From: Alnus glutinosa
Taxonomy: Eukaryota > Streptophyta > Magnoliopsida > Fagales > Betulaceae
Assembly: GCF_958979055.1 (NCBI RefSeq)
Contig: NC_084889.1
Location: forward strand, 34,849,951-34,913,950
DNA length: 64,000 nt
Direction: 5' to 3'
A program made the position numbers and the translations under genes. This document shows, piece by piece, positions 1 to 10,222 of this stretch. The notes under the pieces are model-generated. The model saw only the letters and a list, made by a program, of their open reading frames with translations. It was not told the origin of the DNA and did no database searches. The number at the start of each line of letters is the position of its first letter. The first letter of the stretch is position 1.

Positions 1-1385
1 AATAACAATCTAATGGTTATTATTAATCAATCATAGACAGTTATTTGATCTGATGGTCAGATTTAAGTGTCTGTTAAAACAACAGTTTATGACTGTTACT
101 TAAGCAGTTATGGACGGTTGGATTAGCAGTTATTTCAATATTATACAGAAGTAACTGTTGTCCAGTTATCAGAAATATACAGAAATAACTGTTGTACAAT
201 GTTTAATAAAAGAAATAATAAAATTTCTTTTATCTTCAATGCTTTTTTCTGATACCTTTTGTATTTAAAATTAAAAAGTCTCTGTCTGTCTCTTGATATA
301 ATAGAAAAATCTGAAAGTGTTCGGTTTTAATTTTTCGTAAGTGCAAAACGAGATTAAAACAAACAGAGGTTTCTGGGCTCCATTGTATCCTGGAGAAATA
401 TTTGTTATAACCTTTTTTGCATACCTTTCTGGTGAGGGCAAATAATTTCTTAAGGAAAGCGACGTTGTAACGCGCCTTAGGAGCATTTCGTTTTTCCGCT
501 TTCGTTTATATTTTCTAACAGAAATAAATTACCGATCTTTATTTCATTTAAAATAGAAATGATATTGATCCATGTAACATCGTACACATAGATCGCGCCT
601 GTTTAGATTTTTTTCACTTAATGTTCAAATAAATAAATTACTAATCTGTTTAGGACATTTCTCGCAATCTTCTTCCAAAAACATCCATAATTTTATGATT
701 CCTTCTGATAATTGCAAGAACTATGAATAATTTATTCATGGGTCATGAGTTAGGAGTAACTTGTTCCCGTATATAGTGTCACATTCTCTCTAATTTTCGC
801 ATTTAGATTCTAAATTCTTTGTCCGAATTTGATCCAAAGAATTTGGACAAGAAATGGGAGTAGAGTTCACCTGCTCGAACACTCCGTACCCCCTTCGATC
901 TCATTCTCTTTCTTCCTAAATTCTTTAAAAGTTGGCCATGGAATTTTCTCTCAGTTGAATGGCCTCATTTCCCACTAAAAAGTAAAAGAAGTTAACTCCC
1001 ATCCTATAACTTCAAGAACATTATCACCATTTTATGCTAAAAAATTAGTCAAAAACGTGTTTGCTTTGGGGGCAACCTATGAGTATCGTGTTGGTAACTC
1101 CACACTTTTTTATCTCTCTCTCTCTCTCTCTCCCTCCAATTGGCATGATTGTTAATATATTTTACTTGGTCCATTACCAATGCACAGGCTACGGCTTTTA
1201 CAACGCTTAATTGCCGCAAATTCCGCTAGCTTGTTCAAAACAAACGTTTGACCCCACCTCCTTAATTAAACTTTGTAGCACCTTTGTAACTACATATAAC
1301 TACTTCTATAAATGCCGACCTTTAATTTGTCCCTTCGGCTCAGAGACTTTGAGCATCGAGAAGCTAGCTAGCAGGTGATCGGGAC
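1..1385. other. Intergenic / upstream region of the first small gene
   Basis: No gene is supported here; the one open stretch (minus strand, about 270-486) has no recognisable motif. The first 200 bases hold six CAGTTA/TAACTG hexamers (38, 105, 127, 152, 163, 186), the core of plant MYB sites. A CT microsatellite lies at about 1112-1131. A TATAAATG box at 1307-1314 precedes the ATG at 1386 by 79 bases and is the likely core promoter of the downstream gene. Confidence 0.6.
1307..1314 (+). promoter_or_regulatory. Probable TATA box of first RRPYHRNC-family gene
   Basis: TATAAATG lies 79 bases before the ATG at 1386, in the same relative place as the TATATAAA boxes of the three related genes downstream. 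Confidence 0.55.
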
Positions 1386-1742
1386 ATGGCCAGTGGAGCA
1401 GCCGACGGGCTATTCAGATGTGTCTACGAGGGCTGCATTTCGGGCTGTGACACGGGGATTGAGCGCCGGCCATACCACCGTAACTGCGGCTGTGCACTCC
1501 ATGACAAGTCACGTAAAGCTAGCTCGCATGCATTGCCGGCCAGGCCGTGCAAGAAGAACGTATCCTACCCAATAAGGCGGTCCTGGAGTGAGGGCTCCTT
1601 GGCCTTGCAGGCGGCTGCTGCGGCTAATTCTAACCATTCTTCCCCGTCTTCTTCGCCGGCTGTGGTGGGGGCTGCGGGGAGGCCGCCTCACCTGGGTTTT
1701 TGTGATGAGGAGGAAGAGTATGTTTCATTATTCAAGATTTGA
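1386..1742 (+). CDS. Small plant protein, IERRPYHRNCGC family, divergent copy (118 aa)
   Basis: Single-exon gene for an uncharacterised plant-specific small protein; I do not know its function. The N-terminal 45 residues carry the family core: FRCVYEGC, then IERRPYHRNCGCALH (about residues 27-41). Five cysteines lie in this stretch, spaced as if for metal or disulfide binding. A second shared motif, NVSYPIRRSW (about 58-67), matches NVSFPKKHSW in the downstream copies. The C-terminal half is low complexity (Ala, Ser) and acidic (DEEEEY) and does not align with the others. No signal peptide or membrane segment is visible, so the product is probably intracellular. The ATG sits 79 bases after a TATA box. 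It is the oldest-looking member of a four-gene local family. Family membership is sure; the role is unknown. Confidence 0.85.
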   Translation: MASGAADGLFRCVYEGCISGCDTGIERRPYHRNCGCALHDKSRKASSHALPARPCKKNVSYPIRRSWSEGSLALQAAAAANSNHSSPSSSPAVVGAAGRPPHLGFCDEEEEYVSLFKI

Positions 1743-2972
1743 ACCTTTTCTTTAGTCATTCATAGATCTCTCTTGAATAATTCATAGACTGCATATCTTA
1801 TGGATCAAAATGCATGGGTTTTGTATTTGATGAAATGTTTTTGAATGAAATCCTTTCATCAGTGTACGTTATTATATTGTGTAAATATATGTATATTGTG
1901 TCAAGAAAATTTCAAAAATTGATCTTTGGGCCCCATTTTCATTTCATGTGGAAAGAAACTAATTAAGTATCAAACTTATATGTTCTTAAAGTATGTGATT
2001 TTCACTGTATTTTTAAGTGGATTTGTTTTGCTTCGAATCTAGTTAATTTAAACGTTATGCGTATTCATACACGATTAATTAGTTGAAAAAAAAAATGGTG
2101 AACCCAAGTATTAAATTCTGTAAATTATGGATTCCTAACCTTGGATTAATTAGTTCCATTCAATTGCCAATCTTGATCAATATCTCCCATTGAAAAATTT
2201 CACAAATTGAATTTTCACCTTCATCTTTAATTTTCCACAGCCGTGCCCGTCTGGAATTGCTGTGGCCTGTGGATAAGAGAGCTTTTATGTGTAGAGGTTT
2301 GCCAAAGTTGTTTAGCTGGTTAGTAATTAGGCTTTGCTTGATAAAACTTTTCTTTTTACTCAATTATTATTATTTTTTAAACAAAAATATTAACAAACAA
2401 CCAAAAACACAAAAAAAATTAAAATTATTTTTACTTTTATATAACTTCATAACACTTTCTTTTTTCTTTTTCTTTTTTTAAAAAAAAAACAAAAATACCG
2501 TTTAAAAAGCATTAACATGTTAGTTAGTTTACAATTAAAGGGCCCCCATAATTGTATAATCAGCCTGTCATGAACGCGTTTCCCAAATTAATGGCCAGCA
2601 CATGCTTGCTGGATCTGATCATGGGCATGTCTGCTGGCGGCTCCCTTTGTTCCATCAATTAATGATAAACGGGAAAAAGAATAAACAAAATAAGATGAAA
2701 TAAAAAAGATACAAAGAAAAAAAAAAGACGTTTGATTCCCGATCTGTCTTCTTAATTAAATATATAAAAAGATCTTTTATATATATGAATAAAGAAGTAG
2801 TCTTCTATCATGGTGTTGCTGAAGCTGGCCATATGGGACGGTGACAGAAGGACAAAATGGGCGTGACTGTGAAACTAATTTCTTGAAAATTCAATTATAT
2901 ATTATCATGTATATACATTAATTTCTAACCCATGTCGGCAAAGGATCTTATTATCAGTAAAAAAATAAAGGG

Positions 2973-3091
2973 AAATGTTAGATTTACAACACTAATACAA
3001 CAACTGTACAATAATCTCTCATACTGGGGCCCACCCTCATGTGAGGGGTTGTTGCACAGTTGTTGTATTGGTGTTGTATAAGAATCAAATC
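2973..3091. mobile_element. Short foldback MITE, copy 1
   Basis: Inverted ends: TTTACAACACTAATACAACA near 2983-3002 pairs with TGTTGTATTGGTGTTGTATAA at 3061-3081. A GGGCCCACCCTCATGTGAGG centre follows. A second copy in the opposite orientation lies at about 31944-32079, with matching outer flanks (AAATGTTAGAT and GAATCAAATC), so the element extends to those flanks. No target duplication was identified. Confidence 0.6.
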
Positions 3092-3499
3092 CCAAAAATA
3101 AATAAAGAACTACAAGGTGGATAGAGATTTTCAACAATTTTGTTTATCAAATTATTAATGTTAGCGATTCAAGTTATAAATTTTAGAAAGCTTATATGGA
3201 ACTCACTTTTCCGAACAAATATGACATAGAGTACGTGTTCTAACACATAAATGATAAATCTCATAAAAACTTTATTATATTTATTGTCTGAATTACTAAC
3301 AATTTAGACAATAAATTGCTCGAAATACGGGCTCCTAAAAGGTTCTTGGTAGTACAAATAACTACAAGGTAATGCCAAATAAACTCAGATTGTGGAGCCA
3401 ACATGTATAATCATAAATCATTGCAATAACCTTGTTAAGATAGTTTTTAGTACAGTGGCACAAGTTTTTGTAAAGTCCTTTTTTCATTCATGTAAAACA

Positions 3500-3950
3500 A
3501 TAAATATTAGTAAATGAACTTGTCGGGGATGCCAGCCAAACCCACTCCGATGCTTAAGTTAGTCTTTTTAGGAGAATTCAAATTGAGTCTATATATTCAA
3601 AAATTCATCTAAAGAATATATGGTGGTGTGCATTTATTTATAGATGAGACTTCAACCGTTTACTCCGGATATAGTAGGAACTGATTCCCTGGCTTCGAGA
3701 TTTCTTCCCGACCTACCCAGGATTCTGGCAATCTGAGTATCCCGAAATTTGATGCTTCCAAAATAATTCTGGCTTCTTATGAAATTCTTGACCGGCTTTA
3801 GCCTTTGCTTTTTTATAAGCCTTAGCCTTAATCTTCTAATGTAGCTGGTCTTTCAGGACTAATATAAGTAAATGGGCTTGTATGAATTAAATAAACTCAT
3901 CTACTAACTATTGAGAATATTTCTCAACAAATCTGTTCGGGAATGTCAAA
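3500..3950. repeat. Possible solo LTR / retroelement remnant
   Basis: Contains CACTCCGATGCTTAAGTTAG, which resembles the ACTCCAATGCCTAAGTCA string at about 52672-52690, and two copies of an AGTAAATGaaCTTGT-like string near each end. These fit a decayed LTR, but ends and target duplications are not clear. Confidence 0.25.
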
Positions 3951-4608
3951 GAAAAAAGAGTTAATTAGGTGCTTCATCAAAAAAAAAAAAAAAAAAAATT
4001 ATTGAACCTAAAGCTTATTTGAGGTGAAGATCTCAAGCAATGAAGCAGTACTCTTCGGTGGATTCCAAACTAAGAAAAGCAACTACATGCTTTTGTAATT
4101 AGGCCAGGACATTTCCCATGAGATAAACAATTCAAGTAGTGAGAGATGATGGAAATAAATACTAAAAATAATTGGTAATTGCTGAATTTGAGATTTCTCC
4201 TTTATTAGACAGCAAGAGGTCTAATTTCATTAGGCACCCAATGAAATTATGAATCCTTAATGCACTAGAAATGAGACTTTAGAGACAGAACCAAGTGGCT
4301 CTTGGGGCATGCTCCCCTCCAATTTTAAAATTTGTGTACTATTTGAGACAGAATTAAGAGACTGATCTCTTCAAAATTTGTGTATAATTTGAGACAAAAT
4401 CAAGAGACTGATCTCATCACCATGCAAAGATGGATTTCTACATGTGGAGGGATCCAAAGTTTTGGCCTCATCACTCAATGGGGCTTATGTAGAAGACAGA
4501 ATGCCAACCAAAACATTGTCGATCTTATTATATATGTTGCCAATCATTTAGACTAATCAGAACCTGACGTAGATCATTAAAATCATGAATGGAAAGCAAA
4601 ACTAGACC

Positions 4609-5032
4609 TAGGTTTGGTACACTTGAATGGCGAGTTAATAAAAATAGGAAAATAGATATTACTAGAAATACAAGAAGCTGGAATCGAATAAACATTCCAA
4701 TTCTTTTGAATGACCAAAATTTTTAATTGAAATTGAATTATATTTTTTTTCCAAATTATCTAAAATGCCATTTTCTTTTTTGGCAAAATAAAAAAGGAAA
4801 TCGTCTCATGGGTGGCCAACAATCACAACCAAAAGCTTTGGGGGTGGTCGCGGCCACTCCTAGTGCTTAGCAGCTTATGGTTGGGTGGCCGGCCACCATA
4901 ATACTATTTTTTAGGAAAACTATATTTAAGGCTATTTTGTTAGTAGGGAAATAGTTATATATTTCTCTCCTTGTTGAGAGAACCTTGGAATAGCTATTCA
5001 TGGACCTTTTTCTATATACCAAACATGACCTA
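4609..5032. mobile_element. MITE with TAGGT...TTTGGTA termini
   Basis: The left end TAGGTTTGGTACAC is inverted-repeat related to the right end (reverse complement TAGGTCATGTTTGGTATA). Internal words such as AATAGATATTAC, ACAAGAA and GGAATAGCTATTC recur at 57912-58205. No clean target duplication. Confidence 0.45.
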
Positions 5033-5088
5033 AAGAAAAATTAGTTGGAATTTCTTCTTGCATTAAACCAAGATCTTATGCTCCGTTT

Positions 5089-5850
5089 GTTTCGGCGTAA
5101 AATGATTTCTGAAAAACGATTTCAGCATTTTCCGGTGTTTGGTAGGGGCGAAAATAATGGTCAACGAAAATCATTTTCGGTTTGACCGTAAAAGCTTCTT
5201 TAATTTTCGGAAAACGATTTATGATTTTTAAAACTGTAAATCGTTTTCCGAAATGAAACTCTTCGTCCTTACACGCATGTTTGATATCCGATCATCAGAA
5301 TTTAAAAATTATCGGTCGTCGAAATTCGGTCAGCGTCGGAGTCCAACAACATCCGGTCGTCGGAATCCAGTCGGCTCCGGAGTCCGAGAACATCCGATCG
5401 CCGGAATCCTACCGGTGCCGGAATCAGGTCACCGGAATTATACCGGCGTCGGAATCCGGCCACGGGATGACCAAATTCAGGCCGGAATTTACCGGTTTCA
5501 GGCCAAGCCGGCCGGATCTGGCCTAAACGGCCGGGATCCGGCCGGATCTGGACGGATCCAGTTATTGATCCAGTCGGATCTGGCCAAAACGGCCAGGATC
5601 CGGAAGATTCCGGCCGGAATCTGGCTATTTTGGTCAGATCCGGTCAAGCTTTTTCGCCGGAATCCGGCGACGGCGACCCGACGTTGCCGGATTCCGGCGA
5701 CATTTGCCAAACTCTGATTTTTGCATTTCGTAATTTTTTCGTGCGAATCAAACACCGAAAAATATTTTCAAAAAAATTATTTTTTCTGAAAATAATTTCG
5801 CCGAAATCATTTTACGACGGAAATCATTTTACGTCGAAACAAATGGAGCA
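5089..5850. mobile_element. Non-autonomous PIF/Harbinger-type element, copy 1 (762 bp)
   Basis: Inverted ends TGCTCCGTTTGTTTCGGCG (start) and CGTCGAAACAAATGGAGCA (end) are flanked by the 3-bp duplication TTA at 5086-5088 and 5851-5853. A 3-bp TWA target is the mark of the PIF/Harbinger (Tourist) superfamily. The interior is GC-rich and built of CCGGAATCCGG, GGCCGGATC and similar words, unlike the AT-rich surroundings. No transposase is encoded. A near-palindrome (GGAAAACGATTTATGATT... AAATCGTTTTCC) lies at about 5209-5250 beside the left end. It is related to the element at 16896-17917, in the opposite orientation. Confidence 0.8.
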
Positions 5851-6216
5851 TTAATTTGCAATCTTCTCAAAAAAAAAAAAAAAAAAAAAAAAAAACAAAA
5901 GATCTTAATTTGCTATGGGAAGGGTCACCGGTCACCCACCTAGCTACGTGTAAAGTTTGGTAAACCTCCACTCTGTAGAGTGTAGATCTTGTTGGTCATT
6001 GGTCAAAGGACTAGACAATTCTAGAACTTTTTTTAATTTTTTTGAACTGGACAATTCTTGAATCATACGTTGAAGCATCACCGCAATCACCTCTTCTCTA
6101 TATTTTTCGAAATCAAAAGATATGACAATTTTACTCCGGCTGATCTGCTTGGTTTCATTATTATTAATTTGCTACATTGCATAATGTCTGTGTGTAATTT
6201 GGACTGCAACATAAAT

Positions 6217-6363
6217 TGTAACAACCCCTCATTAGAATCGTTTATAAAGACCAATCTTATCTAATAAAGAATCAAAGCAAAACTTAATACCCATAAAATC
6301 CTTTATGATCCGCCAACGGTATGTGAACTAATCATCTTCTCAATTCACGACTGGAGTGTTACA
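6217..6363 (-). mobile_element. Decayed TRIM-like LTR
   Basis: Begins TGTAACAACCCC and ends GGAGTGTTACA, the same termini as the LTRs of the complete TRIM at 56314-56842. The following bases (6364-6440) resemble that element's short internal region (CCTCGTCAAGATCATATGAT, CATGTGGTGGCATTACTAGG). The second LTR is reduced to GGTGTTACAT near 6450. No target duplication is visible. Confidence 0.5.
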
Positions 6364-6640
6364 ATCTCTTTTAAATCTCAAACATCCTCGTCAAGATCAT
6401 ATGATCATGTGGTGGCATTACTAGGTTGTATATAATGAAACTAAGGTGTTACATGAAGCCTCACCGATTAATACCAAAACCTGCATCCTTATAATTCAAA
6501 TTTATCAACCCCTGTTTCAACACCTTAAGCAGAATGAATTTGAATCTTAACAAAAATGAACTTTTGCATAAAAAGAGTCACCTGAGCACAGATAACAACA
6601 AAATGGGTATCCTCTAAACAAGTTATGTTCATGAAGTTTT

Positions 6641-6660
6641 TCGGAGTATTCTATGCTAGA
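6641..6660 (+). promoter_or_regulatory. Conserved upstream block of second small gene
   Basis: TCGGAGTATTCTATGCTAGA is 380 bases before the ATG at 7021. Near-identical blocks precede the third gene (9405-9420) and the fourth (12978-12993). A CCAAGCCAAA-like stretch follows each one. It is an inherited promoter element, or at least the edge of the duplicated unit. Confidence 0.5.
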
Positions 6661-6910
6661 AGCCTAAAATCCCACTACTACAATACATACAAAAGTCAAG
6701 CCAAACAAGAATAGTCTAAGCCAAACGATGCCTACTCTTTCTCTATGTGGAAAATTCAGAGAGCAATATTCGAGAACTGAAACTTGCCTTGAGGAAAACG
6801 TTTGTCTGAGTCGTGGAGCTACCTACCTTTTCTCTCGTGTTCAACGGTGCATCATGCATGAGCACAAAACTTTTCTCTCTAGAGTATCACCATCCCATGC
6901 ATGCTATATC

Positions 6911-6919
6911 TATATAAAC
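6911..6919 (+). promoter_or_regulatory. Probable TATA box of second small gene
   Basis: TATATAAAC is 110 bases before the ATG at 7021. The upstream in-frame ATG at 6728 lies before it and would not be in the transcript. Confidence 0.55.
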
Positions 6920-7020
6920 GCTAGCTTCAGAAAGCATGCAAAAGTTTCAACACACCTTCATCAATCATCACTGAGAGAGAATATTCAGAAGAAGGGAAGA
7001 GAAACAGAGAGAAACCGAGG

Positions 7021-7353
7021 ATGGCCACTGGAGCAGTTGATATGATGCTTCGGTGTGTCTTTCAAGGAAGCTTATCAATGCACGACATGGAGATCGAGCG
7101 GAGGCCATATCACCGCAACTGTAGCTGCGCTCTGCATAAGTTGAAAGACGTTTCCTCCATTAATGCCTGTTCTTCTCATCAGAGGAATGTTTCATTCCCC
7201 AAGAAACATTCTTGGACAGATTGTTGTTCCTTGTCCATATCTGCTTCCAAATCCTCTTCTCAACGTTCTCTTCTCGGTGACTTGTCAAGCAGAAACAGAG
7301 AGGATGACAAATTTCTCCAGAGGCTTGACATGGCTCGGTTAGAAGAAAATTAA
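7021..7353 (+). CDS. Small plant protein, IERRPYHRNCSC family (110 aa)
   Basis: Single-exon gene of the local small-protein family, function unknown. Domains seen: LRCVFQGSLS (about 10-19), then MEIERRPYHRNCSCALHKLK (about 23-42), then NVSFPKKHSWTDCC (about 57-70), then SSSQRSLLGDLSSRNR, and a charged end FLQRLDMARLEEN. The second family cysteine is Ser here (QGSLS against DGCLS in the third gene). No signal peptide or membrane helix. The ATG is chosen because it follows the TATA box and an AG-rich leader and aligns with the starts of the other copies. It is nearly identical to the 9896 gene through the C-terminus and about 120 bases of 3' flank, showing tandem duplication. Confidence 0.88.
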   Translation: MATGAVDMMLRCVFQGSLSMHDMEIERRPYHRNCSCALHKLKDVSSINACSSHQRNVSFPKKHSWTDCCSLSISASKSSSQRSLLGDLSSRNREDDKFLQRLDMARLEEN

Positions 7354-7569
7354 GGTTAGGAACTGAGAGGCTAAATTGTATCTCTGTTTCTCTGTTTCTA
7401 GTCCTCTGGCGCTTCTCAAGACAAAGCTCTTAGAAGTGAGTGCACCGGTTTCTTCTACCTTCAACCTTGTACATTCTGCCAAGTTTTATGTATAAATTGT
7501 TTTCTGGTACTTTTTTCCCTCATTAAAAAATGGGGTTATATATATATGTATGTATGTATTTGTATTAAA

Positions 7570-7683
7570 TATCAAAGAGCTCTTTTTTTTTTTTTTGAAA
7601 ACAAAATTAACTAGAAAAGGGGTTGCCATTTGCCAATAACTTCTCAATGAGAAGAACAAGAACAGGGTATATGCAGGGAACCT

Positions 7684-7728
<45 letters not shown>
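7570..7728. repeat. Poly(T) tract and TC microsatellite
   Basis: A T run at about 7580-7594 and a long (TC)n run at about 7688-7727. Between them the string CTCAATGAGAAGAACAAGAA marks duplicated 3' flank also found near 11125-11145. Confidence 0.7.
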
Positions 7729-7732
<4 letters not shown>

Positions 7733-8169
7733 AAATCACCTCGGTTCTCTCTTCATATTCCTACAAGGGTAATGCTTGGGTGAAGCAAAGCTTCCGGAAT
7801 TCATCCGGAAGTTTTGCTTCACCATGGCATAGTTCTTTTTGGACTGATTTGACAACATTAAAAGATGTAAAACTGTGACAGAGTGAGCAAACATTTAATC
7901 AATGATGTGAATGCCTGTGTGAGAGATAATTGAATCCAAATTCGTAAGTTTAAATCTTGGATTAACTGGTAACGAGCATTGTATTAAATCATATTATTTG
8001 GAGACTCAGACATTATGAAAATCTCGGATAGAACAACATGGGTGAAGTAAAGCTTCGTTAGTGCGTCCTTCGATGCAAACACTTATTGAGAAGATGAATT
8101 TCTCTTTCAGAAAACACAAAGATAGTTTGTTTGGTAACGCTTTTTGCTTTCTACTAAAATAAACATAAA

Positions 8170-8524
8170 TGGATAATTACACTTAATCCCCTGATTTATT
8201 CACGGTGTGGCGATTTACCCCTAAATGTATCAAAATTGGTACATGACCCCCTCGAATTTGCCAACGTGCGACAAAATCGACCTTCCATCCAATCGCCCGT
8301 TTGTTTGGACGGAAAGTCACTCACGTGACCGTTTAAGATAGAGACCCTCCCCAAGTCACGTGACTTGCACGTGACCGACTTTCCGTCCAAACGAACGGGC
8401 GGCTGGACGGAAGGTCGATTTTGTTACACGTTGACAAGTTCGGGGGGTTATGTACCAATTTTGGTACGTTGAGGGGTAAATCACCACACTGTGGATAAAT
8501 CAGAAGGTTAAGTGTAATTATCCC
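8170..8524. mobile_element. Mutator-type foldback MITE with three G-boxes (355 bp)
   Basis: Long inverted ends (GGATAATTACACTTAATCCC against a right end reading GTGTAATTATCC) pair over roughly 150 bases per arm. The 9-bp string AAACATAAA flanks it at 8161-8169 and 8525-8533, as expected for a Mutator-type target duplication. The loop side holds three CACGTG cores (8322-8327, 8357-8362, 8368-8373). No coding capacity. It sits between the second and third small genes. Confidence 0.8.
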
Positions 8525-8533
8525 AAACATAAA

Positions 8534-9404
8534 CATTAACAAACAACTTAAAACACATAACATTGACAAGATACTCGAAAACTACTTCACTTTTGTGTTA
8601 AATCGAAACATATTTTCAAATAAAAAGCAAAAAGTGTTAATAATAAATGAAAATTCTATTTGATTATTAAATGAGACCCCAACACAAAATGCCAGTCTGT
8701 TTTATTAGAAACAGGGGAGGGTTTCTCCAAAAGACTTGGAAAGTTTATATTTGGTAATTATATGCGGTAGTAAATAATAAGAAAGCAACGAAAAGAAGAC
8801 ATACATGCCATGTGCTTTACTCTCAGAGACATCAATTAACTCTTTGTTTATTCTAACTTCAATGCAACCATGTAGTCCATGTAGACGTATAAAATAGAAT
8901 CAGATTCCCTCGAAACTCCCCTACTTTATTTTCTATTCCTTTTTGAGTCAAAGATACTGCTCACTTGAAACAATGCTCACCATTAGCATTAAAAATGACC
9001 ACCAACATCATGATCAAGGGAAAACATTGTTAAGATACATAATTATATATGTTTATGTCTTAAAAAGTGATTAGTGAGACAAAAGGGTCATTAAGTGACA
9101 TCACACTTGACCAGATCCTTTGCTTAGAAATAAGCACCACAATTTTTCAGTCCTTCTTAACTTACAAGGCTGTTGAAAAGATACGGATCATATAGAGATT
9201 CCTCTCCGCTCTCAATTTTGCTGACTTGATTGCTAGCATTCGAACAATAAATATGAGAGAGTCTTTATAGAGATCACTTGTTCAAATAAATCTCGGACCA
9301 CCCATCCTTTCGTTCAGGTAAGTGGTCTTACGGGAATTTTCTCACATTTGCTGACAACTTGAATAAAAAATTGCTGGGACTCCAAATCCGAAAGATACTC
9401 CGAT
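8534..9404. other. Duplicated upstream flank of third small gene
   Basis: No gene. The stretch 8995-9125 (CACCAACATCATGATCAAGG..., AAGTGACATCACACTTGACC) recurs at 12771-12890 before the fourth gene, so the tandem duplication unit includes more than 500 bases upstream of the promoter. Confidence 0.55.
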
Positions 9405-9420
9405 CCGGAGTAATCTATGC
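9405..9420 (+). promoter_or_regulatory. Conserved upstream block of third small gene
   Basis: CCGGAGTAATCTATGC, identical at 12978-12993 and close to 6641-6656. It lies 491 bases before the ATG. Conservation continues with AAGCAAGCAAAA and GCCAAATGAAGCCATTT. Confidence 0.5.
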
Positions 9421-9726
9421 TAAAACCCCACTCTAAAATGAGTTTTAAAGCAAGCAAAACAGAAGAATCCAAGCCAAATGAAGCCATTTGAGAGCCAAGC
9501 CTGAACAGGACAAGCCAAAGTGAAGCCAGCCAACTCTCTCCTCTCTCCCTCTCTCTCACAGAATCTGAAACTTCCTAGGGGATAACAATTGCCTTTGTTG
9601 GGTAACTGCTTTGGCAAGAAGCCTCCACACAATATTTCTCTCGACTTCCACGGTAGTGAACTACACGAACTCTTTTCCCTGCCTTGATTATACCCACATT
9701 CCAGCTCAGTCACCTTGCCCCTGTTC

Positions 9727-9735
9727 TATATAAAT
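9727..9735 (+). promoter_or_regulatory. Probable TATA box of third small gene
   Basis: TATATAAAT followed by GCTTCAG, identical in the fourth gene at 13325. It overlaps the upstream in-frame ATG at 9734, which argues that translation starts at 9896 instead. Confidence 0.6.
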
Positions 9736-9895
9736 GCTTCAGAATCCATTCAATGGTTGCAAAAGAATCAACTTCACACATTCACAAGTCACAAACTCTC
9801 TCTCTCTATCGCCCCAGGTTCCCTTCCCAACAAACAATATAATCACTACTGTCACACTCACAGGGAACTCAGAAAGGGGTAAGAGGGAGGAGAGA

Positions 9896-10222
9896 ATGGC
9901 CACTGTAGCAGCAGAGATGATGCTTCGCTGCGTCTTTGATGGATGCTTATCAATGCAGGACATGGAGATCGAGCGGAGGCCATACCATCGCAACTGCAGC
10001 TGTCAACTGCATAAGTTGAAAGGTTTTTCCTTCAATGCATGTCCTCATCAAAGAAATGTTTCATTCCCCAAGAAACATTCATGGACAGATTGTTGTCCCT
10101 TGTCCATAGCAGCTTCAAAATCCTCTTCTCAACGTTCTCTTCTCGGTGACTTGTCAAGCAGAAATAGAGACGATGGCAAATTTCTCCAGAGGCTTGACAT
10201 GGCTCGGTTAGAAGAAAATTAA
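9896..10222 (+). CDS. Small plant protein, IERRPYHRNCSC family (108 aa)
   Basis: Single-exon, intact copy with all four core cysteines: LRCVFDGC (about 10-17) and HRNCSC (about 31-36), inside MEIERRPYHRNCSCQLHKLK. It then shares NVSFPKKHSWTDCC, SSSQRSLLGDLSSRNR and FLQRLDMARLEEN with the gene at 7021; the last 30 residues are almost unchanged. The frame is open back to 9734, but that ATG overlaps the TATA box, so 9896 is taken as the start. An AG-rich leader precedes it. No signal peptide, so probably nuclear or cytosolic, but this is not shown. Function unknown. Confidence 0.88.
   Translation: MATVAAEMMLRCVFDGCLSMQDMEIERRPYHRNCSCQLHKLKGFSFNACPHQRNVSFPKKHSWTDCCPLSIAASKSSSQRSLLGDLSSRNRDDGKFLQRLDMARLEEN

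Larger units (their letters stand above)
1743..6640. other. Intergenic region rich in small transposons
   Basis: No host gene seen. It holds a foldback MITE (2973-3091), a possible LTR remnant (about 3500-3950), a MITE with TAGGT-type ends (4609-5032), a Harbinger-type element (5089-5850) followed by poly(A) at about 5870-5895, and a decayed TRIM-like LTR (6217-6363). Open frames in 5253-5755 come from the repetitive CCGGAATCC sequence and are not genes. Confidence 0.6.

Noticed and set aside
5253-5755. Overlapping open frames on both strands in the first Harbinger-type element
   Set aside because: Same composition artefact; no transposase motif.
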